A DNA stretch of 51,017 bases, taken from the NCBI GenBank assembly GCA_964434165.1, contig CAYSUS010000052.1, positions 1-51,017 of the forward strand, written 5' to 3'. Positions 33,965 through 42,607 of the stretch are shown piece after piece. The first letter of the stretch is position 1; the number at the start of each line of letters is the position of its first letter. Source of the DNA: CAYSUS01 sp964434165 (GTDB lineage Bacteria; Planctomycetota; Planctomycetia; Pirellulales; Thermoguttaceae). Position numbers and translations under genes: made by a program. The notes beneath the pieces are model-generated. The model had not been told where the DNA came from and made no database searches. It saw only the letters and a program-made list of their open reading frames with translations.

Positions 33965-34660
33965 ATGACCGATCTGCCACCTTCCCGATACTTCCCTCCG
34001 CCCGAACTGGCGGACTCGGACGGGCTGTTGGGATTCGGCGGGCGTCTCACCGTGGACTGGCTCCTCGATGCCTATCGCCACGGCATCTTCCCCTGGCCGG
34101 TCGGCGACGACGATCTGCCTATCCCTTGGTGGTCGCCCGACCCCAGAGCGATCATCGAGCTCGATCAGTTGCACGTCTCCCGCAGCCTGACAAGGACGCT
34201 CCGCAAGGGACGATTCGCGGCCACGTGCGACCGCGATTTCCCCCGGGTCATTCGCGCCTGCGCCGAGGTCCCGGGCCGCGAGGACGCCACGTGGCTCACG
34301 CCCGGCATGATCAAGGCCTATTGCCACCTCCACCGCCTGGGTCACGCCCACAGCGTGGAGGCGTGGTGCGACGGCGAGCTGTGCGGCGGGACCTATGGCG
34401 TGCAGATCGGCGGGTTCTTCGCGGCCGAGTCGATGTTCTACCGGGTGACCGACGCCTCGAAAGTGGCCCTGGTCCACCTGGTCCGTCACCTTCGCGCGCG
34501 AGGATTTCGCCTGCTCGACATCCAGCAGCTTACCCCCCACACGAGCCGAATGGGCGCCGTGGAAATCCCCCGCGTCGAGTACCTCGCCCGACTCGCCGAG
34601 GCCCAGGCCCTGCCCGTCACGTTCGGAGAGGAGCTGCAGTCCGATCTCTGTATCCCGTGA
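33965..34660 (+). CDS. aat: Leucyl/phenylalanyl-tRNA-protein transferase
   Basis: 231 residues, the normal length. Signatures: FPPPELADSDGLLGFGG, YRHGIFPWP, WWSPDPRAII, HSVEAWCDGELCGGTYGVQIGG (about 139-160), FFAAESMFYR and LDIQQLTPHTSRMGA. It transfers Leu or Phe from tRNA to N-terminal Lys/Arg of proteins, marking them for ClpS-ClpAP. Cytoplasmic. Divergent from tyrA. Confidence 0.95.
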   Translation: MTDLPPSRYFPPPELADSDGLLGFGGRLTVDWLLDAYRHGIFPWPVGDDDLPIPWWSPDPRAIIELDQLHVSRSLTRTLRKGRFAATCDRDFPRVIRACAEVPGREDATWLTPGMIKAYCHLHRLGHAHSVEAWCDGELCGGTYGVQIGGFFAAESMFYRVTDASKVALVHLVRHLRARGFRLLDIQQLTPHTSRMGAVEIPRVEYLARLAEAQALPVTFGEELQSDLCIP

Positions 34661-34672
34661 GCACGCCACGAT

Positions 34673-34701
34673 TTGCTTTTTGCCGCCGCCGACCGTATAA
34701 A
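34673..34701 (+). promoter_or_regulatory. Predicted strong sigma-70 promoter of the anchored protein/ABC ATPase pair
   Basis: TTGCTT (34673-34678), 17-nt spacer, TATAAA (34696-34701). The leader to ATG 34843 is about 135 nt. Confidence 0.65.
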
Positions 34702-34842
34702 GTCTTTCGGTATCCTCCCATGCCAGCAACGGCCCGGGTGCCGCGGTGGACCCTCCTCCCCCGGTCGATTCCGCCCGCGCAGAGGACCTGCCTGGCTCCC
34801 GCCGAGAAAGTGCCTTACCCACCACGACAGGAGACGAGGTCC

Positions 34843-36216
34843 ATGCTCCGGACCGGAACTTCGATCGCCGCCGCATTGGCCGCGGCCCTGGTTTGCCTGA
34901 TCGGCCAGAACTGCCTGGCTTGCACCACGCCGGTCTATCGTGTGGCGATGTACGACTGGCCGGCCGCGCCGTACCGGGTGTTCTACTTCCACAGCGGGGA
35001 GATCCCCGAGGCCGATGTCAAGCTCCACGAGGCGATCGGCGCGGCCGCCGAGGAGGAGAAGGCCTCGAACATCGCCGTCCATACCGTGGACGTGACCGAT
35101 GAAGAGACGTTGAAGAAGTGGCCGCCGGAGGTCCGCGCCGCCTGGGATGACCTGCCCGAAGAGAGAAAGACGGGGCCGACCTACGCCCTCTTCACGCCGT
35201 GGCCGTGGGCCGAGCAGTTGTACTCCGGCCCGCTCGATGCCGAGGCGATTGCCGCGCTGGTCGATTCCCCGGTCCGCAAGAGCCTCTGCGAGCTGCTCGA
35301 CGAGGGCAACGTGACCGTTTTTCTGCTAGTTGCCGGCAAGGACGCCGAAGCCAACAAAAAGGCCGAGGAGGCCCTCGCGGCCGCCATCGCCGAGGGCAAA
35401 GCCGGCCGGATTCCCGTGGCCTTGGACCCGTTCGCCGGCCCCATGATGCCCCCCCCTGAGCAGGACGCGGAGGTGCAGGAAAGCGAAACGGCCGCCGAGG
35501 GCGATCCGCAGCCGGCCCCGCCCGAGGTCAAGGTGGCCAGCCTGACCCTCCAGCCCGACGACGCCAAGGAGAAGTGGCTGATGACCATGCTCTTCGGGGC
35601 GGAGGGCAAGACGGGCGAGCAGGCCGACGTCCCCATGGTGTTCCTGGTGTATGGCCGGGGCCGCGCGCTGCCGCCGATGGCAGGCGAGCAGATCACCGTC
35701 GAGAATCTCGTCGATGGGGTGGCTTTCCTCGGCAGTGCGTGCTCATGCACCGTCAAGGAGCAGAACCCGGGCTTCGACCTGCTCACCACCTGGGACTGGA
35801 ACGCCACGGCCGATAAGATGGCCGAATCGGACCCCAGTCTGGCGCCCATGGACCCGTACTGGGAAGTGCCGCAGGGCGAAGCCGACCCCGCTGCCACGGC
35901 GGCCGACGAGCCGGAGGACGGCGAGAAGGAGTCGGCCTCGGACCCGCCGGCATCGTCCGGCCCCGCGACCGGGGAGGAGAATGCCAAGTCGGAGGACCCC
36001 GCGGCGGTAGCCAAGACCGGAGGGGCCTCGACCTCGGATGACGGAGCGGGCGAGGAGGTCGAGCCGGCCGAGGCCAGCGCTTCGGTCGCTCAGACGGCCG
36101 CCGAGAGCCGGTCGGATTCGTTTGCTTCGCGCCAGGCCTTGCGCATGGGGTTGGGCATCGGCATCGCGGCGATCCTGGTCATCGCGGTCGGGTTCGTCCT
36201 GATGCGGCGCCCGTGA
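34843..36216 (+). CDS. Secreted protein with a C-terminal membrane anchor, partner of an ABC ATPase (unknown function)
   Basis: 457 residues from ATG 34843, with AGGAGACGAGG upstream; the frame is open much further 5' but antisense-like. Signal peptide about 1-25, then a Cys cluster (CLACTTPVYRVAMYDW), a domain starting YRVFYFHSG, a second domain (VPMVFLVYGRGRALPP) with SACSC, then a long acidic Glu/Ala/Ser linker (about 340-425). A final TM helix MGLGIGIAAILVIAVGFVL ends in Arg-Arg-Pro. The opening pattern (xTPVYRxAxYxW...YxVFYFH) recalls planctomycete proteins found beside LolD-like ABC genes; the function is unknown. The ABC gene follows after 34 nt. Confidence 0.72.
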   Translation: MLRTGTSIAAALAAALVCLIGQNCLACTTPVYRVAMYDWPAAPYRVFYFHSGEIPEADVKLHEAIGAAAEEEKASNIAVHTVDVTDEETLKKWPPEVRAAWDDLPEERKTGPTYALFTPWPWAEQLYSGPLDAEAIAALVDSPVRKSLCELLDEGNVTVFLLVAGKDAEANKKAEEALAAAIAEGKAGRIPVALDPFAGPMMPPPEQDAEVQESETAAEGDPQPAPPEVKVASLTLQPDDAKEKWLMTMLFGAEGKTGEQADVPMVFLVYGRGRALPPMAGEQITVENLVDGVAFLGSACSCTVKEQNPGFDLLTTWDWNATADKMAESDPSLAPMDPYWEVPQGEADPAATAADEPEDGEKESASDPPASSGPATGEENAKSEDPAAVAKTGGASTSDDGAGEEVEPAEASASVAQTAAESRSDSFASRQALRMGLGIGIAAILVIAVGFVLMRRP

Positions 36217-36250
36217 CGGGATTCCACGGTTCCTCTTGGACGAAGCGATC

Positions 36251-36940
36251 ATGATCGAGCTCGAGGGAGTCACCAAGCTCTATCGCACCCCGGCCGGCCC
36301 GGTGCACGCGCTGGACGACGTTCGCTTGCGCGTGGCCGAAGGCGAGTTCGTGGCCGTGCGTGGCCCGAGCGGCTGTGGCAAGTCCACCCTGCTGACGATC
36401 GTGGGCGGGCTGGCCGCGCCGACCAGCGGCGCGGTGCGCGTGGCGGGCGAGGATCTCGTCGCCATCAGCCCGGCCCAGCGGGCTGCCTTTCGGGCTCGGC
36501 ACGTCGGGTTCGTGTTCCAGATGTTCCATCTGCTGCCTTACCTTGACGTACTGCACAACGTGCTGGCCGCGTCGCTGCCTTCCGACCCGACGGCCCGAGA
36601 TCGAGCCCACCAGACCCTCGCGCGGTTCGGCCTGGCGCCGCGCCTGACGCACAAGCCGGGCGAGCTCAGCGCGGGCGAGCGCCAGCGCGTGGCCATGGCC
36701 CGGGCGCTGATCAATCGCCCCCGACTGCTGCTGGCCGACGAGCCGACCGGCAATCTCGATGCGGAAAGCGCGCACGAGGTCCTGGACCTCCTCGCCGAGT
36801 ACCGCGCCGAAGGCGGCACGATCCTGCTGGTCACGCACCAGGAGCAGGCCGCCGGCTACGCCACGCGCACCGTCGTGCTCCGCCAGGGACGGATCGAGAC
36901 CGGAGACGAGTCCTCCGTGCCGGCCGAGGCGCAGGGCTGA
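36251..36940 (+). CDS. LolD/MacB-type ABC transporter ATPase without a neighbouring permease
   Basis: 229 residues from ATG 36251; a TTG at 36236 is an alternative start. Walker A GPSGCGKST (about 38-46), FQMFHLLPYLDV, signature LSAGERQRVAMARAL, Walker B LLLADEPTGNLD and VTHQ (the switch His). It belongs to the lipoprotein-release/MacB ATPase family, whose permease normally sits next to it; none is encoded here. The gene before it encodes a membrane-anchored secreted protein, probably in the same transcript. Confidence 0.88.
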   Translation: MIELEGVTKLYRTPAGPVHALDDVRLRVAEGEFVAVRGPSGCGKSTLLTIVGGLAAPTSGAVRVAGEDLVAISPAQRAAFRARHVGFVFQMFHLLPYLDVLHNVLAASLPSDPTARDRAHQTLARFGLAPRLTHKPGELSAGERQRVAMARALINRPRLLLADEPTGNLDAESAHEVLDLLAEYRAEGGTILLVTHQEQAAGYATRTVVLRQGRIETGDESSVPAEAQG

Positions 36941-37073
36941 TGGACGGGGCGGCCGCGCTTGATGCTGCCGATCAAGAGGGCGGCGCCGGTCAACCCACGC
37001 ACTCGGAATGGGACTCGCCTCCCCCGTAGTGGTGTTTGCGCCCGGCCCGCGCCCGTCGTCGCGGGGGCCAACC

Positions 37074-37101
37074 TTGCAAAAGCCGCCCGGGCTGGTAGTA
37101 A
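37074..37101 (+). promoter_or_regulatory. Predicted promoter of the response regulator gene
   Basis: TTGCAA (37074-37079), 16-nt spacer, TAGTAA (37096-37101), 72 nt before ATG 37174. Confidence 0.4.
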
Positions 37102-37173
37102 TAGGTGTTTGGGAGCGGCGCACGAAGCTTCGCACCGGGGGTCCAGGTTTCTAGCGGGGAAGGATCATTGTCC

Positions 37174-37569
37174 ATGGCCGACGAGAAGGGCAAGCAGGAA
37201 GGCGGCGACGGGAAGCGGATTCTGCTGGTGGACGACGACGCCGAGATCGTCGAGTCGATGCGGGTCGCCCTGGAGGCCATGGGATACACGATCCTGGTGG
37301 CGCGGGACGGCAATCAGGGCCTGGCCCTGGCCGAGCGCGAGGACCCGGACCTGGTGATCCTCGACATGATGATGCCCAAGCGGAGCGGGTTCCTGGTGCT
37401 GGAGAAACTCCGCCGCACCCGGCCCGTGCCCATCCGCGTCATCATGATCACGGCCAACGAAGGCAGCCGGCACAAGGCCTATGCCGAGATGCTCGGCGTG
37501 GACGACTACCTCCGCAAGCCGTTCGGCATGGACCGGCTGCTGGAGAGCGTCTCGCGCCTGCTGAGATAG
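37174..37569 (+). CDS. Single-domain response regulator (CheY-like receiver)
   Basis: 131 residues from ATG 37174. Receiver residues are complete: acidic D20/D21, phospho-acceptor D64 in LDMMMP, T93 in MITA and K115 in RKPFG. No output domain, so it must act by protein contact. No histidine kinase is in the window. The first 14 residues are a charged Gly/Lys/Glu tail. The start is supported by GGGGAAGGA upstream and its own promoter. Confidence 0.9.
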   Translation: MADEKGKQEGGDGKRILLVDDDAEIVESMRVALEAMGYTILVARDGNQGLALAEREDPDLVILDMMMPKRSGFLVLEKLRRTRPVPIRVIMITANEGSRHKAYAEMLGVDDYLRKPFGMDRLLESVSRLLR

Positions 37570-37724
37570 CGGCGCGTTGGGGTTATGCGGCCGGACGCGA
37601 AAGCCCCCAAGACGCGGTCCTGGGCGTGCCGATAGCGCAGGGGACGCCGCGCGGGCTTTGGCAGTTTGCGCGGGCTTCTGCCGGTGGGGCGCGACGGCCC
37701 AAGGCGACTGTCCGGGAGGGCGCG

Positions 37725-37922
37725 ATGTCCGACTCTGCGCTGCCAGACCCCCAGCATCGGTTTCACGTCAAGGTCGGTCTGGCCGAATGCACCGTGGTCT
37801 GCGGTCACGAAGACGAGGCCGTGCGCCTTGCGCGCCGGCACCTGAAGCAGGAGATGCCCCAGTTGCGCGGTGTGATCGACGGGATCCTGGACAAGGAATT
37901 CCGCATCCACCGGATGGGCTGA
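37725..37922 (+). CDS. Small conserved-type protein of unknown function (65 residues)
   Basis: Starts at ATG 37725 behind GGGAGGG. The sequence reads as a short beta strand pair (HRFHVKVGLAECTVVCGH) followed by a helix (EDEAVRLARRHLKQEMPQLRGVIDGI) and a strand (EFRIHRMG), a plausible small folded domain. Two Cys lie 5 residues apart (ECTVVC). No family can be named. It sits between the response regulator and hemQ. Confidence 0.6.
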   Translation: MSDSALPDPQHRFHVKVGLAECTVVCGHEDEAVRLARRHLKQEMPQLRGVIDGILDKEFRIHRMG

Positions 37923-38073
37923 ATCGCCTTGCGCGATTCCCGGAGACGGGGCCAGAATCCTTCTGCCCAAGCGGCCCGAAGGGTGCCCTGCGCAAATGGA
38001 TGCTGCCCCCGTTTCCCTTCCAGGACCGCGCACGGCTGTTCGGGGCCGCAAGGCCGCGTGACCGTCGGCCGAG

Positions 38074-38102
38074 TTGCCCGGACGGGGGGCGAGCGGTAGG
38101 AT
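38074..38102 (+). promoter_or_regulatory. Predicted sigma-70 promoter of hemQ
   Basis: TTGCCC (38074-38079), 17-nt spacer, TAGGAT (38097-38102), about 82 nt before ATG 38185. Confidence 0.55.
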
Positions 38103-38184
38103 AGCATCCCCGGGCGGCCCGTGCCGTGGGCGCGGACGCCCCCGTGGGGTGACCCTCCTCCGCCGCCCAGGGCCCTCCACCGAA

Positions 38185-39033
38185 ATGAGCACCGCCCCGC
38201 GCCCCGAGGTCTCGCTCCAGCCGTCTGAAGGCTGGCATTGCAGCCACCTCTTCTACCGCTTCGACCGCGTGCGCCTTCGGGCCCTGTCCCCGCCCGAGCT
38301 GACCGACGGCTGCCGCCGTCTCGTCGAGCAGCTCGATCCGTCCGGCACGCACGCCCCGGCCCGGCTCCAGGCGATGATCGTCAGCGGGCACAAGGCCGAC
38401 TTCGGGCTGATCGTGCTCGACCCCGATCCGCTGGTCATCGATCGGGTCCACCAGCGCCTGCTGGCCGGACCGCTGGGCCCGGCGGTCGTGCCGGCGTGGT
38501 CCTTCGTCTCCATGACCGAGGTCTCCGAGTACCTGCCCGACGTGGAGCAGTACGCCGAGCGGCTAAGCCGCGCCGAGCCGGACTCGGGCCGGGAGGCGCT
38601 GGAGAAGAAGGTGAGGCAGTACGAGAAGCGCCTCCAGATCATGCGACGCCAGCGCCTCACGCCCGACCTGTCCGCGTGGCCGGCCGTCTGCTTCTATCCC
38701 ATGAACAAGCGGCGCGAGGCCGAGGCCAACTGGTTCCTGCTCGACTTCGACCGGCGCGAGCGCCTCATGCAGGAGCACGGCGAGAGCGGCATGCGGTTCG
38801 CCGGCAAGGTGACCCAACTGGTGACCGTGGCGATCGGCCTGGACGACTGGGAATGGGGCGTGACCCTCTGGGCCCGCAACCCGCAGTTCTTGCGCGAGAT
38901 CGTCTATCGGATGCGGTTCGACGAGGCCAGCGCCCGCTACGCGCAGTTCGGCCCGTTCTACACCGGTTACCTCGCCTCGGCCGAGCAGATCCTCCGCCAC
39001 TGCGGCGTGGGCCAGGCCCTCGACGCCCAGTGA
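38185..39033 (+). CDS. hemQ: Coproheme decarboxylase (HemQ/chlorite dismutase family)
   Basis: 282 residues from ATG 38185 (MSTAPRPEVSLQPSEGWHC). The ferredoxin-like dimer shows the family signature: FYPMNKRREAEANWF with the active Tyr, ERLMQEHGESGMRFAGKV with the proximal His, GLDDWEWGVTLWARNP and IVYRMRFDEASARYAQFGPF. It removes two propionate carboxyls from coproheme III using peroxide, the last step of the coproporphyrin-dependent haem route. Palindromic element C starts 37 nt after the stop. Confidence 0.92.
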   Translation: MSTAPRPEVSLQPSEGWHCSHLFYRFDRVRLRALSPPELTDGCRRLVEQLDPSGTHAPARLQAMIVSGHKADFGLIVLDPDPLVIDRVHQRLLAGPLGPAVVPAWSFVSMTEVSEYLPDVEQYAERLSRAEPDSGREALEKKVRQYEKRLQIMRRQRLTPDLSAWPAVCFYPMNKRREAEANWFLLDFDRRERLMQEHGESGMRFAGKVTQLVTVAIGLDDWEWGVTLWARNPQFLREIVYRMRFDEASARYAQFGPFYTGYLASAEQILRHCGVGQALDAQ

Positions 39034-39069
39034 CGCGGTCTGCCAATGGGGGTCGCGCGGTCAATCGGT

Positions 39070-39145
39070 GTCGGGTTCCTTCACTCGGAAGCGTCTTCCA
39101 TCCGACCGAAGCACCCGGCGGGAAGAGACTCCCGCCCCCCTCGGC
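39070..39145 (+). repeat. Intergenic palindromic element, copy C (diverged stem)
   Basis: Shares GAAGCGTC, CCGACCGAAGCACC, GAAGAGACTCCCG and a CCCCCTCGG end with copies A and B, in the same orientation. It occupies the 124-nt gap between convergent hemQ and the lipoprotein gene. Its pairing is weaker; TCTTCC (39094-39099) with GGAAGA (39121-39126) is the best stem. Confidence 0.55.
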
Positions 39146-39157
39146 CTCTGGCCTGCC

Positions 39158-40315
39158 CTACTTCTCCCCCGGCTTCTTCTCCCCCTTGCCCTTCGGGGTG
39201 AGGATCACCGTCACCGGGGTGCCTTCCGGGGGGATCCGCTCGGTGAAGGCCTCGAACTGCAAGTCCACATTGACGCTGCTGCTGCGCACCGGAAGATCGA
39301 GCATGGCCGTGCCGAAGTTGGAGACGCAGATGAAGTCGCCGCCGTCGGCCAGGTAAACCATCCGGTCCTCGTACTCGTCCTTGCGGAACCCGCTCCCCGC
39401 GAACACGAAGGGATGATCCATGGCCTTCTTGGTCTCGGAGTGGCGAATCCAGTCCTGGGCCGTAGCCGACTGGACCTTGCCCTCGCTGTCCTTCCACTTC
39501 ACGGCAACCTCGATCTCCTCGCCCGAGGCCGGCACGTATTCCGGATGATACTGGACCGGCCGGCCGTTCTTGGCCCCCACGGCCAGCAGCCCCGCGTGGA
39601 CGATCTGGGCCTTGGTATCGACCACGACGATCGACTCGTGCTCCTTGGTTCGGCGGAGGCAGGCGAACATCTCCAGCGGACCGTTGCGCTTGCACACCTC
39701 GCCGACCATCACCACCCGCTTGTTCTTCGGATCGCTCCACACGGGATACACCTGGTCGAGTCGGACGAGCTTGTCCGCGTCGTCCACCAGCGGCGCGCCC
39801 AGCTCGGCGATCCGCTTCTTCTGCTGCTCCAGCCACTTCTTCTGCTGCCGCTCCATCTCCTCCTCGTGCAGCTTGCGAAGCCGCTCGATCTCCTCCAGGT
39901 CGAAGCTGCTCTCCTCGTCGCCGTCGTCCGCCCCTTCCGGCTCCGCGCCCGCATTGCTGCCGGCCGCCCCAGGTCCCGGCGACGGCGCCTCGGGGTCGTC
40001 TTCCACGGACTTCATGAACGCCTCGCCGAGCCGGCCCAGTCGGGCCTTTTCGGCCGCGGAGCCGGACGCGCGGTCCTCGCCGTCCTCGGCCTCGCCACGG
40101 CCGTCGGCGGAAGCCACCTCGTCCTTGCCGGCGGGCGCCGAGGGATCGCGGGCCTCGCCGGTCTTCTTCGATTGATCCTGCGGCTTCGCGCCCCGCGGCG
40201 CGCTCGTGTTCTTCTTCTCCTGCTTCTCGGCCGGAGGCCCGCACCCAACGCACGCAGCGGCCAGCAGAATGAGTCCCAGGTGCAAGAGACTGGCGCGACA
40301 GACAGCCCGGTTCAT
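39158..40315 (-). CDS. Predicted lipoprotein with a charged linker and coiled coil (unknown function)
   Basis: 385 residues from ATG 40315. It begins with a lipoprotein-type signal (LGLILLAAACVGC); two cysteines, 3 residues apart, could serve as the lipidation site. Residues about 25-110 are a Lys/Glu/Ser/Pro-rich disordered stretch. A heptad-rich coiled coil follows (LEEIERLRKLHEEEMERQQ). The C-terminal half is a folded beta-rich domain with an interrupted tail ending in KGKGEKKPGEK. No family recognised. Divergent from the 605-residue protein. Confidence 0.7.
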   Translation of the reverse strand: MNRAVCRASLLHLGLILLAAACVGCGPPAEKQEKKNTSAPRGAKPQDQSKKTGEARDPSAPAGKDEVASADGRGEAEDGEDRASGSAAEKARLGRLGEAFMKSVEDDPEAPSPGPGAAGSNAGAEPEGADDGDEESSFDLEEIERLRKLHEEEMERQQKKWLEQQKKRIAELGAPLVDDADKLVRLDQVYPVWSDPKNKRVVMVGEVCKRNGPLEMFACLRRTKEHESIVVVDTKAQIVHAGLLAVGAKNGRPVQYHPEYVPASGEEIEVAVKWKDSEGKVQSATAQDWIRHSETKKAMDHPFVFAGSGFRKDEYEDRMVYLADGGDFICVSNFGTAMLDLPVRSSSVNVDLQFEAFTERIPPEGTPVTVILTPKGKGEKKPGEK

Positions 40316-40639
40316 GTTCGACCTCGCTTGGTTCCTTGATCCGCCCCACGAGGAGGGCCTCGATGGGACCATGGCCTGCTATGATGAGTGTATCGCATCG
40401 ATCTCGGAGGCGACACAGCCGGCAACTGCCATGCCGCGGCGCGTGCTCCATAGAGCGCCTGGTCGGGAGCGTCCCGCCAAAGGCAGGCGCGTCGGCTCGC
40501 GCGACACCCGCGCCGAGCCTTGCGACGCCGACCTCCTCAACGGGCCGGCCCGCCGGTTCCGTCCGGGGGTAGTGACGAATCGCTCCTTTTATGCTAGCAA
40601 AGACGCTTTCCCTGAAGAAGGCATTCCCGCGGAGCAAGC
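40316..40639. other. Divergent intergenic region, 324 bp
   Basis: No gene supported. TATGCT at 40590-40595 is a possible -10 for the downstream + gene. TACACT on the minus strand near 40390 is a possible -10 for the lipoprotein gene. Neither has a convincing -35. Confidence 0.45.
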
Positions 40640-42457
40640 ATGAGCGAAACGGAGTTTGGCGGAAACGGCGAAGTACGGACGCTTCAGGCGGCGACACGTT
40701 GCGCGCCCATGCCCTGGCACAAGTCGGCCCCGGCCCGACTGCGCGAGGCCCCGCCCCGGCAGGCCTGGCAGCGCTGGGTTGAGTACCTCGACCGCAAGAA
40801 GCGGGCCGAGCATCAAGCCATGCTCGACGGCCAGGCCCCGTTGGCGTGGGGCCTGAGCGAAGGCCAGGCCGCGACGACCGCGGCGCAGCGCGGTGCGGCG
40901 TTCGCCCCCGCGTCCTGCAAGGCCGGCCGCCGGCAGCGCCTCGACGCCTGGTTGGCCGAGCCCGGCGGCAATGCCGACGCAGGCTACTGCCTGGAGGCCC
41001 TGGCCTGGTGCCGAGCCATGCCCCGGCTGGCCCAGTCGCTGCCGCCCGACACGTGGTGGGCGGCCTTGCGCCACCTGGTCGAAGTCGCCGACGAGGCCCG
41101 GTCCGTGGAGCCTTCGACCGGGCCGCTGGTCTTCCAACTGGGAGCGGGCGAGCTGGCTTGGACGCTCGCCTGCCTCTTCCCCGAGGTCAAGGCCTGTCGG
41201 CGGCTCGCGCGCCCCGCCCGACGTGCCCTCTCCTCGGCCCTGGAGGACCTCTGCGAAAAGCAGGGCCTGCTCCACGGGCGCCACTTCGCGGCGTTCCCGG
41301 CCTTGCTGGCGAGCTGGACCCGCTGCCTGGAGTTGGGCGCGCACGTGCAGCACCGCCCGTGGGACCGCCAGGCCGAGCGGCGCTTCCGGCGCGTGGTTCG
41401 CTCCGCGCTCCGCATGGCCCGCCGCGACGGCAGCCCCGCCTTCTCCAACGGAACCGCCGGGCGGCACGGGCTGGCAATCCTCGAGAAGGCCGTGCACCTG
41501 GCCGGCGACGCCGACGACCGCCGCCTGGCGGCCTGGACGCTCGCCGGCAAGGGCCAGTCCGGGCGCTCGGCCCACAAGGCCTTCGACCGCCGCTCCAAGC
41601 GGGTCCTTGCCAAGGCGCGCCTTCCGGCCGTCCACTCGGAGTGGGCCGCGGCCGCCGTGCTCCGCCGCGACTGGAGCCCGGACAGCGAGCGCCTGGCCGT
41701 GATCTACGCGGGCCGCGAGGTCCGCTCCGAGCTGGTCGCCGGGCGCGACGTGCTGTGGTCGGGACGGTGGGACCTGGAGATCCGGGTCGATGGCCGGCGC
41801 GCAGCTCCCGTCTCCGACTGGCGCGAGGCCGTGTGGTTCTCCGACGAGGACGTCGATTACCTGGAGGTTGAAGCCGATTTCGAGCACGGCCTGATCGTGC
41901 AGCGCCATCTGCTGCTGGCCCGCGACGACGGCTTCCTCATCGCGGCCGATTCGGTGATGGGGACCGAGCCGCGGCGGATCGAGTATTGCGGCCGGCTGCC
42001 GCTTGCCGCGGCGGTCCGCTTCGCGCCGGCCGAGGAGTCGCACGAGGGGTATCTTTGCACGCGCAAGCGTCGGGCGCTGGTTCTGCCCCTGGCCCTGCCC
42101 GAGTGGCGCGTCGAGCCCGACCCGGGCCGGCTCTGCCAGGAGTCGGCCGGGCTGGCGCTGCGGCATTCGATCGAGGGATGCTCGCTGATGGCCCCGCTGT
42201 TCTTCGACCTCGATCCGAAGCGGCTGAGGCGGCCGTGCACCTGGCGGCGGCTGACCGTGGCCGAAGCCCTTCAGATCGTGCCCCGCGACGTGGCCGTGGG
42301 CTACCGCGTGGCCGTCGATCGCCAGCAGTGGCTTCTGTACCGCTCCCTGGCCGCCCGGGGAAACCGGACCGTGCTGGGCCAGAACTACGCCGCGGAGATG
42401 GTCGTGGGCCGGTTCACGCGATCCGGGGAGTGCGAGCAGTTCGTCGAGCTGGAGTAA
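40640..42457 (+). CDS. Large protein of unknown function, possibly heparinase II/III-like
   Basis: 605 residues, starting at ATG 40640 behind CGGAG. No signal peptide or TM helix. Residues about 60-330 are helical (alpha-toroid-like), with NGTAGRHGLAILEKAVHLAG. Residues about 330-605 are beta-rich (YLEVEADFEHGLIVQRHLLL; FLIAADSVMG). Helical toroid followed by beta sandwich is the layout of heparinase II/III-like lyases. However, I see no firm catalytic Tyr/His set, and those enzymes are normally exported. The assignment is weak. Confidence 0.55.
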   Translation: MSETEFGGNGEVRTLQAATRCAPMPWHKSAPARLREAPPRQAWQRWVEYLDRKKRAEHQAMLDGQAPLAWGLSEGQAATTAAQRGAAFAPASCKAGRRQRLDAWLAEPGGNADAGYCLEALAWCRAMPRLAQSLPPDTWWAALRHLVEVADEARSVEPSTGPLVFQLGAGELAWTLACLFPEVKACRRLARPARRALSSALEDLCEKQGLLHGRHFAAFPALLASWTRCLELGAHVQHRPWDRQAERRFRRVVRSALRMARRDGSPAFSNGTAGRHGLAILEKAVHLAGDADDRRLAAWTLAGKGQSGRSAHKAFDRRSKRVLAKARLPAVHSEWAAAAVLRRDWSPDSERLAVIYAGREVRSELVAGRDVLWSGRWDLEIRVDGRRAAPVSDWREAVWFSDEDVDYLEVEADFEHGLIVQRHLLLARDDGFLIAADSVMGTEPRRIEYCGRLPLAAAVRFAPAEESHEGYLCTRKRRALVLPLALPEWRVEPDPGRLCQESAGLALRHSIEGCSLMAPLFFDLDPKRLRRPCTWRRLTVAEALQIVPRDVAVGYRVAVDRQQWLLYRSLAARGNRTVLGQNYAAEMVVGRFTRSGECEQFVELE

Positions 42458-42607
42458 AAGCCCCGGCCAGCGCGCAGCACGACCCGGGCAGAATCCAAGC
42501 CCGACGCGTCAGCGAGGGAACATCCCGAGCGAAGGTCCCCCTCCCACGCCCAGCGCCTCTCACAACCCGAAGCGCCCGCGGGGGAACGCCCTGCCGTTTG
42601 CCGGCGG

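Noticed and set aside
33925..34842. Upstream extension of the anchored-protein frame across aat
   Set aside because: The extension overlaps aat in another frame, contains no domain, and a promoter plus signal peptide fix the start at 34843.
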